Translations under genes and position numbers: made by a program
Notes under the pieces: model-generated
Seen by the model: the letters and a program-made list of their open reading frames with translations, nothing else
Database searches by the model: none
What the model was told of the DNA's origin: nothing
From: Nocardioides sp.
Lineage (GTDB): Bacteria > Actinomycetota > Actinomycetes > Propionibacteriales > Nocardioidaceae
Length of the DNA stretch: 10,173 nucleotides
Assembly: GCA_025965295.1 (NCBI GenBank)
Contig: JAOPXF010000019.1
Location: 1 to 10,173 of the forward strand
Direction of reading: 5' to 3'
Shown here: positions 1 through 6,180 of the stretch, piece by piece
Layout: the number at the start of each line of letters is the position of its first letter
Numbering within the stretch: position 1 is the stretch's first letter

Positions 1-821
1 ACCCCCTCCGCGAACGAGCGGGTGGCCTGCCGGTGCGGGAGCTCGCTGTTGCCGAGGACGAGGGCGCAGACGTAGACCGCGGCGAACCCGGACGCGTGCA
101 CGGCCGCGGAGGCGCCGTATGAGAGGAACGTGAGGGTGAGGACGGCCAGGGGGTAGAGACCGGACGACGGCAGGGCCGCGCGGCGCATGATCCAGGCCCC
201 GCCGAAGCCCACGGCGAGACCGATCAGCACACCGACGACCAGCTCGAAGACGATGATCCCGAAGGTCCCGAGGACGCCGTTGTCGGCGACCGCGCCGGTC
301 GAGATCAGGGTCACCAGGACCACGGTGGGCGCGTCGTTGAGACCGGACTCGGCCTCGAGCGAGCCGGTGAGCCGCTTCGGCAGGGGCACGATCCGCAGGA
401 CCGAGAACACGGCCGCGGCGTCGGTGGGTGACGTGACCGCGCCGAGGAGCACGGCGAGCTCCCAGGGGAGGCCGAGGACGAAGTGGGCCGCGAGCGCGAC
501 CACCGTCACCGAGACGGCCACCCCGATGGTGGCGAGGGAGAGCCCGAGCCTCATCGACGGCCGGGCCTCGCGCCAGCTGGTGGTCAGGCCACCCTCGGCC
601 AGGATCACGGCCAGCGCCGCGAAGCCGAGCGAGTGCGCGAGCTCGGCGTTCTCGAAGCCGATGCCGACGCCCGCCTCGCCGAGAGCGACCCCCATCAGGA
701 GGTAGATCAGCAGGCTGGGCAACCCGGCGCGAGACGAGATCCGCACCGCCAGGATCGCCAGGAACGTGACCGCGGAGCCCACCAGGACGAAGGTGTCGAG
801 CTGGTGGACATCGAACGTCAC
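1..821 (-). CDS. K+/H+ (cation/proton) antiporter, CPA1 family, N-terminal part
   Basis: This leftward gene has no stop inside the window, so only its first 273 codons are seen. The GTG start at 821 is preceded by AGGTG. The protein is strongly hydrophobic, with membrane segments at roughly residues 9-27, 34-48, 64-76, 93-115, 120-142, 163-178, 185-210 and 221-256. Family-typical motifs are TSPTDAAAVFSVLR (130-143) and ESGLNDAPT (158-166); its Asn162-Asp163 pair is the usual ion-binding ND of CPA1 exchangers. The match is best to the NhaP2/CvrA type of potassium/proton antiporter, which would normally continue with more membrane helices and a cytosolic TrkA-C-like domain. It would exchange monovalent cations for protons across the plasma membrane. 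It lies 71 bp downstream of the redoxin gene on the same strand, so co-transcription is possible. Family is confident; K+ versus Na+ preference is inferred. Confidence 0.85.
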   Translation of the reverse strand, partial: MTFDVHQLDTFVLVGSAVTFLAILAVRISSRAGLPSLLIYLLMGVALGEAGVGIGFENAELAHSLGFAALAVILAEGGLTTSWREARPSMRLGLSLATIGVAVSVTVVALAAHFVLGLPWELAVLLGAVTSPTDAAAVFSVLRIVPLPKRLTGSLEAESGLNDAPTVVLVTLISTGAVADNGVLGTFGIIVFELVVGVLIGLAVGFGGAWIMRRAALPSSGLYPLAVLTLTFLSYGASAAVHASGFAAVYVCALVLGNSELPHRQATRSFAEG

Positions 822-892
822 AGGTCACCTCGCATGGAGCAGGGGCGGCGGGTACGCAGTCTATCGGTGCGCGGGACCGCCCCCCGCCGCGT
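822..892 (-). promoter_or_regulatory. Short intergenic region with a possible -10 box for the antiporter gene
   Basis: Read on the minus strand, TAGACT (863 to 858) fits the actinobacterial TANNNT -10 pattern and would give a leader of about 30 nt before the GTG at 821, with AGGTG (830-826) as ribosome site. No convincing -35 is seen. GC-rich arms (GCGGG at 871-875 and a later CCCGC) could make a weak hairpin after the redoxin stop, but there is no T-tract. Confidence 0.25.
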
Positions 893-1912
893 TCACGTGG
901 TGGGGGTGTAACCGGGCCGACCGGAGGCGTCCCACTCCTCCCAGAAACTCGTGAACTCCTCGCCGAGGAACGGGTCACCGCCGGTCATCGCGATCCCGCC
1001 GCGGCGCACCGTCCAGTCCCACGGGGCGAGCGCCTGGGCGGCCGCCAGGTGACGGCGGGCCGCATCGGTGCGGCCGGTGCACTGCAGGTGCGCGGCGACC
1101 CGGCGCTCGGCGAGGGCGCGCTGCTCGTCGTCGGTGCGCACGGCGGCCCCGGCCCGCGCACTGTCGGGCAGCTCGCCGTCCCGGACCCAGCGGCGCAGGG
1201 CCTCGTGGTGCTGCTCGCTGGCGATCCGGGTGAACTCCACGAACTGGTCGTCTCCGGGCGCGATCGTCGGCGGCTTGACGATGTTGTCGTCCTCGTCGAC
1301 CCAGACCACCGACGGGACGTTGGTGATCCCGTAGCGCTCGGCGGTCACGTGGGCGGTGTCCACCGCGACGGGGTACGACGGGTGGCCGGCCTCGATCCAG
1401 GGGCGCGAGTCCGCCGGGTCGTTGTCGAGCGCCACCGAGAAGAGCCTGAGACCCGCGTCCGCCAGCTCGTCCTGGATCCGCTGCCAGCTCGCGAGCTCGT
1501 GGCGGCAGCCGCACCAGGACGCCCAGGTGACGAGAACCCGCTTGCTGCCGGAGAGGTCGTCGAAGGAGACCGGGTTGCCGTCGACGTCGGCGAGCGTGAG
1601 GCTGGGCGCCTTGCCGTCGGCCAGCTCGCGGCGCCGGGCCTCGGCGGACGGGGTCAGCGCGGCGACCGCCTCGGCCTCGTCGTGGGCCAGCAGCAGCCCG
1701 AGCGCCTCGGCCCACCGGGCCAGGTCGATGCGGGTGCCGTCGCCGGGGTCGGTCACGCGACGGCCGAGGAGCGGGACGCACACCTCGCCCTTGCAGAGTC
1801 CGGCTGGCTTGAGGGACCAGCCGGTCGCGTCGGCGAGGCCCACGGCGTCGACGTACCCCTCGGAGGCCGCCAGCTCGTGCGCACGGCCGTCGACGTCGAT
1901 CAGGGTCAGCAC
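893..1912 (-). CDS. Cytoplasmic redoxin/TlpA-like protein with a CxC active site and extra N- and C-terminal domains
   Basis: The protein has 339 residues, a GTG start and no signal peptide or membrane segment, so it is probably cytosolic. It has three parts. Residues 1-75 form a small domain with a Cys pair in GLCKGEVCVPL (Cys40, Cys45). Residues 103-235 form a thioredoxin/redoxin fold with WASWCGCRHEL (130-140) and the cis-proline signature NVPSVVWVDE (Pro200). Residues 265-339 form a helical, TPR-like tail ending near APWDWTVRRG and GGDPF. The usual CxxC of ResA/TlpA proteins is replaced here by Cys134-Gly-Cys136, one residue shorter. Thiol-disulfide or peroxide chemistry is the family expectation; the partner is unknown. 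It is divergent from the FAD dehydrogenase gene across 47 bp, and no Shine-Dalgarno is visible before the start. Domain call is sure, function is not. Confidence 0.8.
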   Translation of the reverse strand: MLTLIDVDGRAHELAASEGYVDAVGLADATGWSLKPAGLCKGEVCVPLLGRRVTDPGDGTRIDLARWAEALGLLLAHDEAEAVAALTPSAEARRRELADGKAPSLTLADVDGNPVSFDDLSGSKRVLVTWASWCGCRHELASWQRIQDELADAGLRLFSVALDNDPADSRPWIEAGHPSYPVAVDTAHVTAERYGITNVPSVVWVDEDDNIVKPPTIAPGDDQFVEFTRIASEQHHEALRRWVRDGELPDSARAGAAVRTDDEQRALAERRVAAHLQCTGRTDAARRHLAAAQALAPWDWTVRRGGIAMTGGDPFLGEEFTSFWEEWDASGRPGYTPTT

Positions 1913-1934
1913 GCGGTCAAGGATCGCACGAAAC

Positions 1935-1948
1935 TGAAACTTGTTCTA
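1935..1948. promoter_or_regulatory. KstR-like operator (TNNAACNNGTTNNA)
   Basis: The sequence TGAAACTTGTTCTA matches every fixed position of the published KstR consensus TNNAACNNGTTNNA. KstR is a TetR-family repressor of cholesterol and steroid catabolism in mycobacteria, rhodococci and relatives. The site is in the 47-bp gap between the divergent redoxin and FAD-dehydrogenase genes and overlaps the probable -10 box of the latter, which is where a repressor would act. Because the redoxin start at 1912 is only 22 bp away, both directions could be controlled. Other TetR regulators of fatty-acid genes bind similar AAC/GTT palindromes, so the identity of the regulator is inferred. Confidence 0.55.
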
Positions 1949-1952
1949 GATT
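1947..1952 (+). promoter_or_regulatory. Probable -10 box of a leaderless promoter for the FAD dehydrogenase
   Basis: TAGATT fits the actinobacterial TANNNT -10 pattern. Transcription would begin about 7 nt downstream, at or next to the ATG at 1960. No Shine-Dalgarno sequence precedes that ATG, which agrees with a leaderless mRNA. No good -35 hexamer is seen at the expected spacing. Its first two bases fall inside the KstR-like palindrome. Confidence 0.5.
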
Positions 1953-1959
1953 TGCTGAC

Positions 1960-3447
1960 ATGAGCTCCACCGCCGGCACCTCCGGCCGCGCCGTCCCCGA
2001 GGTCCTGCCCGCGTCGACGCTGACCGAGGGCACCGAGTGCCACGACGTGGTGGTCGTCGGCTTCGGCATCGCCGGTGGCTGCGCCGCCCTCGAGGCGGCC
2101 CGGGCGGGTGCCCGGGTGCTGCTGCTCGAGCGCGCGGCGGTCCACGGCGGGACCTCGAGCATGTCGGGCGGCCACTTCTACCTGGGCGGCGGGACCGCGG
2201 TGCAGCGGGCCACCGGCCACGAGGACTCGGTCGAGGCGATGTACGACTACCTCGTCGCGACCTCCAAGGACCCCGAGCCGGAGAAGATCCGCGCCTACTG
2301 CGAGGGCTCGGTCGAGCACTTCGACTGGCTGGAGGCGCTCGGCTTCGAGTTCGAGCGGTCGTACTTCCCGGGCAAGGCCGTGATCCAGCCGGGCACCGAG
2401 GGCCTGATGTTCACCGGCAACGAGCTGGTCTGGCCCTTCCGCGAGCGGGCCGCCCCCGCTCCGCGGGGCCACAAGGTCCCGGTCCCGGGCGACACCGAGG
2501 GCACCCGCCTGGTCATGGACCTGCTCCGCGCGCGGGTCGAGGAGGCAGGTGTCGAGGTCCGCTACGAGACCGGCGTGACGAACCTGGTCTCGACCGAGGA
2601 CGGCGCGGTCGTCGGCGTCGCCTGGCGGCGCTTCCAGGAGACCGGCGCCGTGCGTGCAGGCTCGGTCGTGGTCGCCGCGGGCGGCTTCGTGATGAATGCC
2701 GACATGGTGGCCGAGCACACGCCGGCGCTCGGCTCGAAGCTGTTCATGCTGGGATCGACGTACGACGACGGGCTGGGGATCCGGCTCGGCTCGTCGGTCG
2801 GCGCCGAGCTCCGGCACATGGACGAGCCGTTCATCACCGCGCCGTTCTACCCGCCGTCGACCCTCGTGACCGGCCTGATCGTGAACAGGCTCGGTGAGCG
2901 GTTCGTGGCCGAGGACAGCTACCACGCCCGGACCTCGTTCCACGTGCTCGCCCAGCCGGACCACGCGGCGTACCTCATCGTCGACAGCGCACACGTCGAG
3001 CACCCCACGATGCCGCTCGTGCCGTTCCTCGACGGCTACGAGACCGTCGAGGAGATGGAGGCGGGGCTGGGGCTCCCCGACGGGTCGCTGGTGGCGACGC
3101 TGGCGCGCTACAACGAGCACGCGGCGCGCGGCGAGGACCCGGACTTCCACAAGCACCCCCGCTGGCTGGAGGCGCAGGCCACCGGCCCCTGGGGGGTCTT
3201 CGACCTCACGCTCGGCAACGCGCTGTACGCCGGCTTCACCCTCGGCGGCATGCGCACCAACGTCGACGGCCAGGTGCTCAGGGCGGACGGTTCCACCATC
3301 GCCGGCCTCTACGCCGCCGGCGCCTGCGCCTCGAACATCGCCCAGGACGGTGCCGGCTACTGCTCCGGCACCCAGCTCGGCGAGGGCTCGTTCTTCGGCA
3401 GGAGGGCGGGGCGGGCCGCCGCGGGAGTTTCATCGGCCGGCCGATGA
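1960..3447 (+). CDS. FAD-dependent dehydrogenase, 3-ketosteroid-dehydrogenase/fumarate-reductase flavoprotein superfamily
   Basis: The protein has 495 residues. A Rossmann FAD-binding motif, VVGFGIAGG (32-40), is followed by the ribose-binding acid at Glu57 (LLLERA). Other family signatures are GGTSSMSGG (63-71), VVVAAGGF (236-243), and the C-terminal FAD-closing block LYAAGACASNIAQDGAGY (450-467) with a following GTQLGEG. The region ALYAGFTLGGMRTN (421-434) resembles the active-site end of 3-ketosteroid-delta1-dehydrogenases, which introduce a C1-C2 double bond in steroid ring A, but it lacks their exact PGDLGT pattern. It could act on a different enone or steroid intermediate. The KstR-like operator just upstream supports a steroid role. 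There is no signal peptide; it is predicted cytosolic. Oddly, the last residues (VSSAGR) and the stop codon are supplied by a palindromic repeat. Superfamily is sure, substrate is inferred. Confidence 0.85.
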   Translation: MSSTAGTSGRAVPEVLPASTLTEGTECHDVVVVGFGIAGGCAALEAARAGARVLLLERAAVHGGTSSMSGGHFYLGGGTAVQRATGHEDSVEAMYDYLVATSKDPEPEKIRAYCEGSVEHFDWLEALGFEFERSYFPGKAVIQPGTEGLMFTGNELVWPFRERAAPAPRGHKVPVPGDTEGTRLVMDLLRARVEEAGVEVRYETGVTNLVSTEDGAVVGVAWRRFQETGAVRAGSVVVAAGGFVMNADMVAEHTPALGSKLFMLGSTYDDGLGIRLGSSVGAELRHMDEPFITAPFYPPSTLVTGLIVNRLGERFVAEDSYHARTSFHVLAQPDHAAYLIVDSAHVEHPTMPLVPFLDGYETVEEMEAGLGLPDGSLVATLARYNEHAARGEDPDFHKHPRWLEAQATGPWGVFDLTLGNALYAGFTLGGMRTNVDGQVLRADGSTIAGLYAAGACASNIAQDGAGYCSGTQLGEGSFFGRRAGRAAAGVSSAGR

Positions 3448-3455
3448 AGTTGTCG
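3422..3455. repeat. Palindromic repeat unit 1 (REP-like), overlapping the end of the FAD gene
   Basis: The core TTCATCGGCCGGCCGATGAA (3429-3448) is a perfect 20-bp palindrome centred between 3438 and 3439; imperfect pairing extends to 3422 and 3455. It starts with CGGGAGTT, as does unit 2. The TGA stop of the FAD gene (3445-3447) lies inside the right arm, so the element is partly coding. It includes an 8-bp GGCCGGCC site. As RNA it could fold into a strong hairpin and may help end or stabilise the FAD transcript; no T-tract follows. Confidence 0.75.
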
Positions 3456-3485
3456 GCGGGACGTCGAAGGTTCATCGTCCCGCCG
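3454..3485. repeat. Nested hairpin between the two palindromic units
   Basis: CGGCGGGAC (3454-3462) and GTCCCGCCG (3477-3485) are perfect 9-bp inverted arms around a 14-nt loop. The right arm shares its last two bases with the start of palindromic unit 2, so this hairpin and unit 2 compete at their border. The loop carries GGTTCATC, which resembles a broken half of the palindrome core. It could be part of a composite terminator or a remnant of a third unit. Confidence 0.6.
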
Positions 3486-3517
3486 GGAGTTCCGTCGGCC
3501 GGCCGATAAAACTCCCG
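3484..3517. repeat. Palindromic repeat unit 2 (REP-like)
   Basis: This 34-bp near-palindrome is centred between 3500 and 3501. Its outer arms (CGGGAGTT and AACTCCCG) and inner arms (TCGGCC/GGCCGA) pair perfectly; only three positions (3492-3494 with 3507-3509) are mismatched or wobble. It has the same CGGGAGTT...TCGGCCGGCCGAT layout as unit 1, 62 bp away, so the two are copies of one element. It ends 29 bp before the aminotransferase start and could also affect that gene. Confidence 0.75.
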
Positions 3518-3533
3518 GGCCGCTTCGCCTGCG

Positions 3534-3539
3534 TAAGGT
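3534..3539 (+). promoter_or_regulatory. TAAGGT box before the aminotransferase: -10 of a leaderless promoter, or ribosome site
   Basis: TAAGGT fits the TANNNT -10 pattern and stands 7 nt before the GTG at 3547, the spacing expected for a leaderless start. The same bases include AAGG (3535-3538), which could instead act as a Shine-Dalgarno 8 nt before the start. The sequence alone does not decide between them. No clear -35 is seen; that position falls in palindromic unit 2. Confidence 0.4.
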
Positions 3540-3546
3540 CGGCGTC

Positions 3547-4740
3547 GTGAACCGCTTCGAGGTGGCCAGCCGCGCCAACGTCCCGCCGTTCCACGTCATG
3601 GACCTGCTGGCGGCGGCGTCCGCCCGGCAGCGCGCCCACGGCGACCTGCTCAACCTGCTCGCCGGCCAGCCCAGCACCGGCGCACCGGCCCCGGTGCGCG
3701 ACGAGGCGATCCGGCTGCTCGGGACCGGCGACCCGCTGGGCTACACGCCCGCGACCGGGATCCTCGAGCTGCGCGAGGCCATCGCGGGGCACCACCGCCG
3801 CGCCCACGGCATCGACGTCACGGCCGACGACGTGGTGGTGACGACCGGCTCCAGCGGCGGCTTCCTGCTCGCGTTCCTCGCCGCGTTCGAGGCAGGCGAC
3901 CGGGTCGCGATGGCCCGGCCCGGCTACCCCTGCTACCGCAACGTGCTCACCGCGCTGGGCTGCGAGGTCGTCGAGCTGCCGACCGGCCCCGAGACCCGCT
4001 TCCAGCCGACCGTCGAACAGGTCGCCGCGCTGCACGCGGACCTCGGGCAGGGCCTGAAGGGGCTCGTCGTCGCCAGCCCCGCCAACCCGACCGGGACGAT
4101 GCTGCTGCCCGCCGAGCTCGCGGCGCTCGCCACCTGGTGCGAGGAGAACGGCGTCCGGCTGATCTCCGACGAGATCTACCACGGCATCGAGTACGCGCCG
4201 CTGGACGGCCACGCTCCCCTGGCGCGCAGCGCGTGGGAGACCAGCCGGGAGGCGGTCGTCTTCTCGAGCTTCTCGAAGTACTTCTCGATGACCGGCTGGA
4301 GGATCGGCTGGATGCTCGTCCCCGAGGGGCTGCGGCGCGCGGTCGACGTGCTCACCGGCAACTTCACGATCTGTCCCCCGGTCCTCGGGCAGCGGGCCTG
4401 CCTCGCGGCCTTCGACGACGCGTCGTACGCCGAGCTCGACGGCCACGTCGCGCGGTACGCCGACAACCGGCGGCTGCTGCTCGACGGGCTGCCCGAGCTC
4501 GGCATCACCAGGCTGGCACCGGCGGACGGCGCGTTCTACGTGTACGCCGACGTCGGCCACCTCACCGACGACACGATGAGGTTCTGCCACGACCTGCTCG
4601 CGCGCACCGGGGTGGCGGTGGCTCCTGGCATCGACTTCGACACGCTGGCGGGTGGGCGGTTCGTGCGGCTCAGCTTCGCCGGGCCGGGCGCCGACATCGA
4701 GCGCGCCCTGGAGCGTCTGTCCACAGCGTTGCAGCCCTGA
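3547..4740 (+). CDS. PLP-dependent aminotransferase, class I/II (fold type I)
   Basis: The protein has 397 residues, the usual length for the AspC/aminotransferase class I/II family, which moves amino groups between amino acids and 2-oxo acids using pyridoxal phosphate in the cytosol. The PLP-lysine motif SFSKYFSMTGWRIGW (241-255) holds Lys244 and the phosphate-binding Arg252. SPANPTG (178-184) carries the conserved Asn180, SDEIYHGIEY (207-216) carries Asp208 and Tyr211, and RFVRLSFA (371-378) holds the likely carboxylate-binding Arg374. The GTG start gives the N-terminus expected before the family stretch VPPFHVMDLL (12-21); the next ATG, at 3598, would remove it. It follows the FAD gene on the same strand, but the palindromes and a separate promoter candidate suggest independent expression. 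The substrate cannot be told from the sequence. Confidence 0.9.
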   Translation: MNRFEVASRANVPPFHVMDLLAAASARQRAHGDLLNLLAGQPSTGAPAPVRDEAIRLLGTGDPLGYTPATGILELREAIAGHHRRAHGIDVTADDVVVTTGSSGGFLLAFLAAFEAGDRVAMARPGYPCYRNVLTALGCEVVELPTGPETRFQPTVEQVAALHADLGQGLKGLVVASPANPTGTMLLPAELAALATWCEENGVRLISDEIYHGIEYAPLDGHAPLARSAWETSREAVVFSSFSKYFSMTGWRIGWMLVPEGLRRAVDVLTGNFTICPPVLGQRACLAAFDDASYAELDGHVARYADNRRLLLDGLPELGITRLAPADGAFYVYADVGHLTDDTMRFCHDLLARTGVAVAPGIDFDTLAGGRFVRLSFAGPGADIERALERLSTALQP

Positions 4741-4741
4741 C

Positions 4742-4766
4742 GTTTCCCATCGGTCAGTCGGGGCAC
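4742..4766 (+). promoter_or_regulatory. Candidate SigB/SigF-type promoter of cassette A
   Basis: GTTT (4742-4745), a 15-nt spacer and GGGCAC (4761-4766) resemble the GTTT-N15-17-GGGTAT promoters of SigB/SigF-type sigma factors in actinobacteria. It begins immediately after the aminotransferase stop and would leave a leader of roughly 32 nt before the ATG at 4805. A comparable pair stands before cassette B (9033-9058), which is the main reason to list it. The -10 half matches only four of six positions. Confidence 0.3.
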
Positions 4767-4804
4767 CATCCCCTCGACCCGGAGCGACGAACGAGGAGCG
4801 AGCC

Positions 4805-5251
4805 ATGTACGGCGACACCAGCGTGATCCGCGGCCTGGCCCGCGACATGCGGGAGCAGGCCGCCGACATCCGCTCCGAGGCCGACCGCCTGGTCGCCCAG
4901 TGCGAGAACGTCCACTGGAAGGGCCTCGCCGCCGACGCCATGCGCCACCGCACCCGCGAGCGCGCCGCGGCGCTGCGCAGGTCCGCGTCGCTCCACGAGG
5001 ACGCCGCCGACGCGCTCGACCACCACGCCCACGAGGTCGACCGGCTCAAGGACCTGATCGCCTCCATCGAGCGCAAGGTGCACAGCCTGATCGACAGCGC
5101 GCGCGACCGGCTCGCCGACATCGGGCACGGCATCGTCGACGGCCTCAAGCACGTGCTGCCCGACGCCGGCGACGAGCTGCTCGACCGGTTCGTCCCCCCG
5201 CCGCACGGCTCCAAGGACTGGCTCGACGTCGACGTGCCCGGAGTGGGCTGA
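4805..5251 (+). CDS. WXG100-like helical protein, cassette A (probable type VII secretion substrate)
   Basis: This 148-residue protein starts at an ATG with GAGGAG 6 nt upstream. It is almost wholly helical and charged, with a WxG turn at Trp38-Lys-Gly40 between two amphipathic helices (about 5-35 and 42-100), as in ESAT-6/WXG100 proteins, but it is longer than the usual 100 residues. After residue 100 it has a linker and a C-terminal tail, FVPPPHGSKDWLDVDVPG (129-146). The paralogue at 9089-9532 matches it at about 61 of the first 100 positions by hand count without gaps, and keeps the N-terminal MYGDT, HEVDRLKD (76-83) and the tail. No YxxxD/E export motif follows the helices. Its stop overlaps the next start by one base (TGATG), so it is translationally coupled to an EspG-like gene, which supports a secretion role. 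It may be exported or may be a partner of the hydrolase; that is inferred. Confidence 0.75.
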   Translation: MYGDTSVIRGLARDMREQAADIRSEADRLVAQCENVHWKGLAADAMRHRTRERAAALRRSASLHEDAADALDHHAHEVDRLKDLIASIERKVHSLIDSARDRLADIGHGIVDGLKHVLPDAGDELLDRFVPPPHGSKDWLDVDVPGVG

Positions 5252-6180
5252 TGGCGACCGTCACGCTCAACCTCGACGGGTCGACCGCCCCCGAGCCGGA
5301 CCCGGTGGCCCTCGTCCCGCGACGCCTCCGGCTCTCCCGCCCGGCCGTCGAGCGACTCGCCGACCGCACCGGCACCCCGCTCCCGTGGGACGACCAGCCC
5401 GAGCCCTCGGCGACCGCCCGGGCCCTCGGTCCCGGGCCGCTGGCGCCGCCCCCGGACACGCTCGACGACGGCGACCCCGACGCCGAGCTCCTCGAGACCA
5501 GGATGCTGACGCCCCTCGGTGACGTCCACCCCGAGGTGAGCACCGCGCTCGCCGTCTTCGGCGCCCCCGAGGTCCTGGTCGACGTCGACGTCTCGGTGCT
5601 GCGCCTCGGCGCTCCGAACGGCTTCGCGCAGGTCCACTCGTGGCAGCGGTGGCGCGCCGGGCGGGTCACGACCCTGGCCGGCGCCGGCGGCCAGCTCGAG
5701 CTCGCCTGGTTCGACGACGACGTGTGGCAGGTCGAGCTCGCGCGGGCCGTCACCGTCACCCGGCCGCGGAGCCAGGCGCGGCCACCCGAGCGCGTCCTCG
5801 ACCTCCCCCACGAGCTGCTGCTCGGCTCCGGCGAGGCCCTCCGGCTGCACCGCGAGGACGTCCTCGGCGAGCTCGTCTCGCGGCACACCGGCAGCGTGTA
5901 CGCCGACGACGGCGAGGTCGCGCTCGGCCTGGCCGCCACCGACGAGCAGGTCCGGCTGCTCAACACCTCGGTCCTCGGCCGGATGCGCACCGTCGTCTCG
6001 GGCATCGGCGACACCGGCACCCGCAAGATCGGCTGGGTCAGCTGGCTGCTCTTCGGCGATGGCTGGCGCGCCCTCACGCCCTACACCCGCGACCACGAGC
6101 CCCGGGTCCGCATCCACCCCGTCGAGCCGCTGCGGCTCGGTGTCGACGTGGCCCGCCTCGTGACGGGGGTCCGCACATGA
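5251..6180 (+). CDS. EspG-like ESX secretion-associated chaperone candidate, cassette A
   Basis: The 309-residue protein starts at the ATG that overlaps the WXG stop (GGAG 7 nt upstream); longer in-frame starts would run through the WXG gene. There is no signal peptide or membrane segment. Its layout resembles EspG proteins, cytosolic chaperones that bind PE/PPE-type substrates of ESX systems: an N-terminal strand-helix (LVPRRLRLSRPAVERLADRT, 21-40), an acidic and proline-rich loop (45-80), a central sheet with VDVDVSVLRLG and ELAWF (about 110-154), DLPHEL (184-189), and a C-terminal strand and helix (about 258-306) with RKIGWVSWLLFGDGW. The product of 9534-10173 is a paralogue with ELAWF and DLPxEL at nearly the same positions. 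Its position between a WXG protein and a hydrolase suggests it escorts one of them. Similarity to EspG is judged by pattern and is moderate. Confidence 0.6.
   Translation: MATVTLNLDGSTAPEPDPVALVPRRLRLSRPAVERLADRTGTPLPWDDQPEPSATARALGPGPLAPPPDTLDDGDPDAELLETRMLTPLGDVHPEVSTALAVFGAPEVLVDVDVSVLRLGAPNGFAQVHSWQRWRAGRVTTLAGAGGQLELAWFDDDVWQVELARAVTVTRPRSQARPPERVLDLPHELLLGSGEALRLHREDVLGELVSRHTGSVYADDGEVALGLAATDEQVRLLNTSVLGRMRTVVSGIGDTGTRKIGWVSWLLFGDGWRALTPYTRDHEPRVRIHPVEPLRLGVDVARLVTGVRT

Noticed and set aside
187..954. Plus-strand open frames over the antiporter gene
   Set aside because: The minus strand encodes membrane helices with the ND and TSPTD motifs of a CPA1 antiporter; the plus frames are Arg/Pro/Ser-rich shadows.
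1906..3156. Open frame of 416 codons on the minus strand opposite the FAD gene
   Set aside because: The FAD-binding motifs are on the plus strand; this is a compositional shadow and would run through the operator region.
3422..3517. CRISPR array or attachment site
   Set aside because: Only two imperfect copies with one spacer, each a near-perfect palindrome; no tRNA, integrase or cas gene is nearby.
4741..4804. Rho-independent terminator after the aminotransferase
   Set aside because: TGAC/GTCA arms at 4737-4756 are only four bases long and no T-tract follows.
3472..6117. Open frame of 881 codons on the minus strand
   Set aside because: It is a shadow opposite the aminotransferase, WXG and EspG-like genes. 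Its translation is low-complexity (rich in Gly, Arg, Glu, Val, Asp) with no domain motifs, as expected from GC-rich antisense frames.
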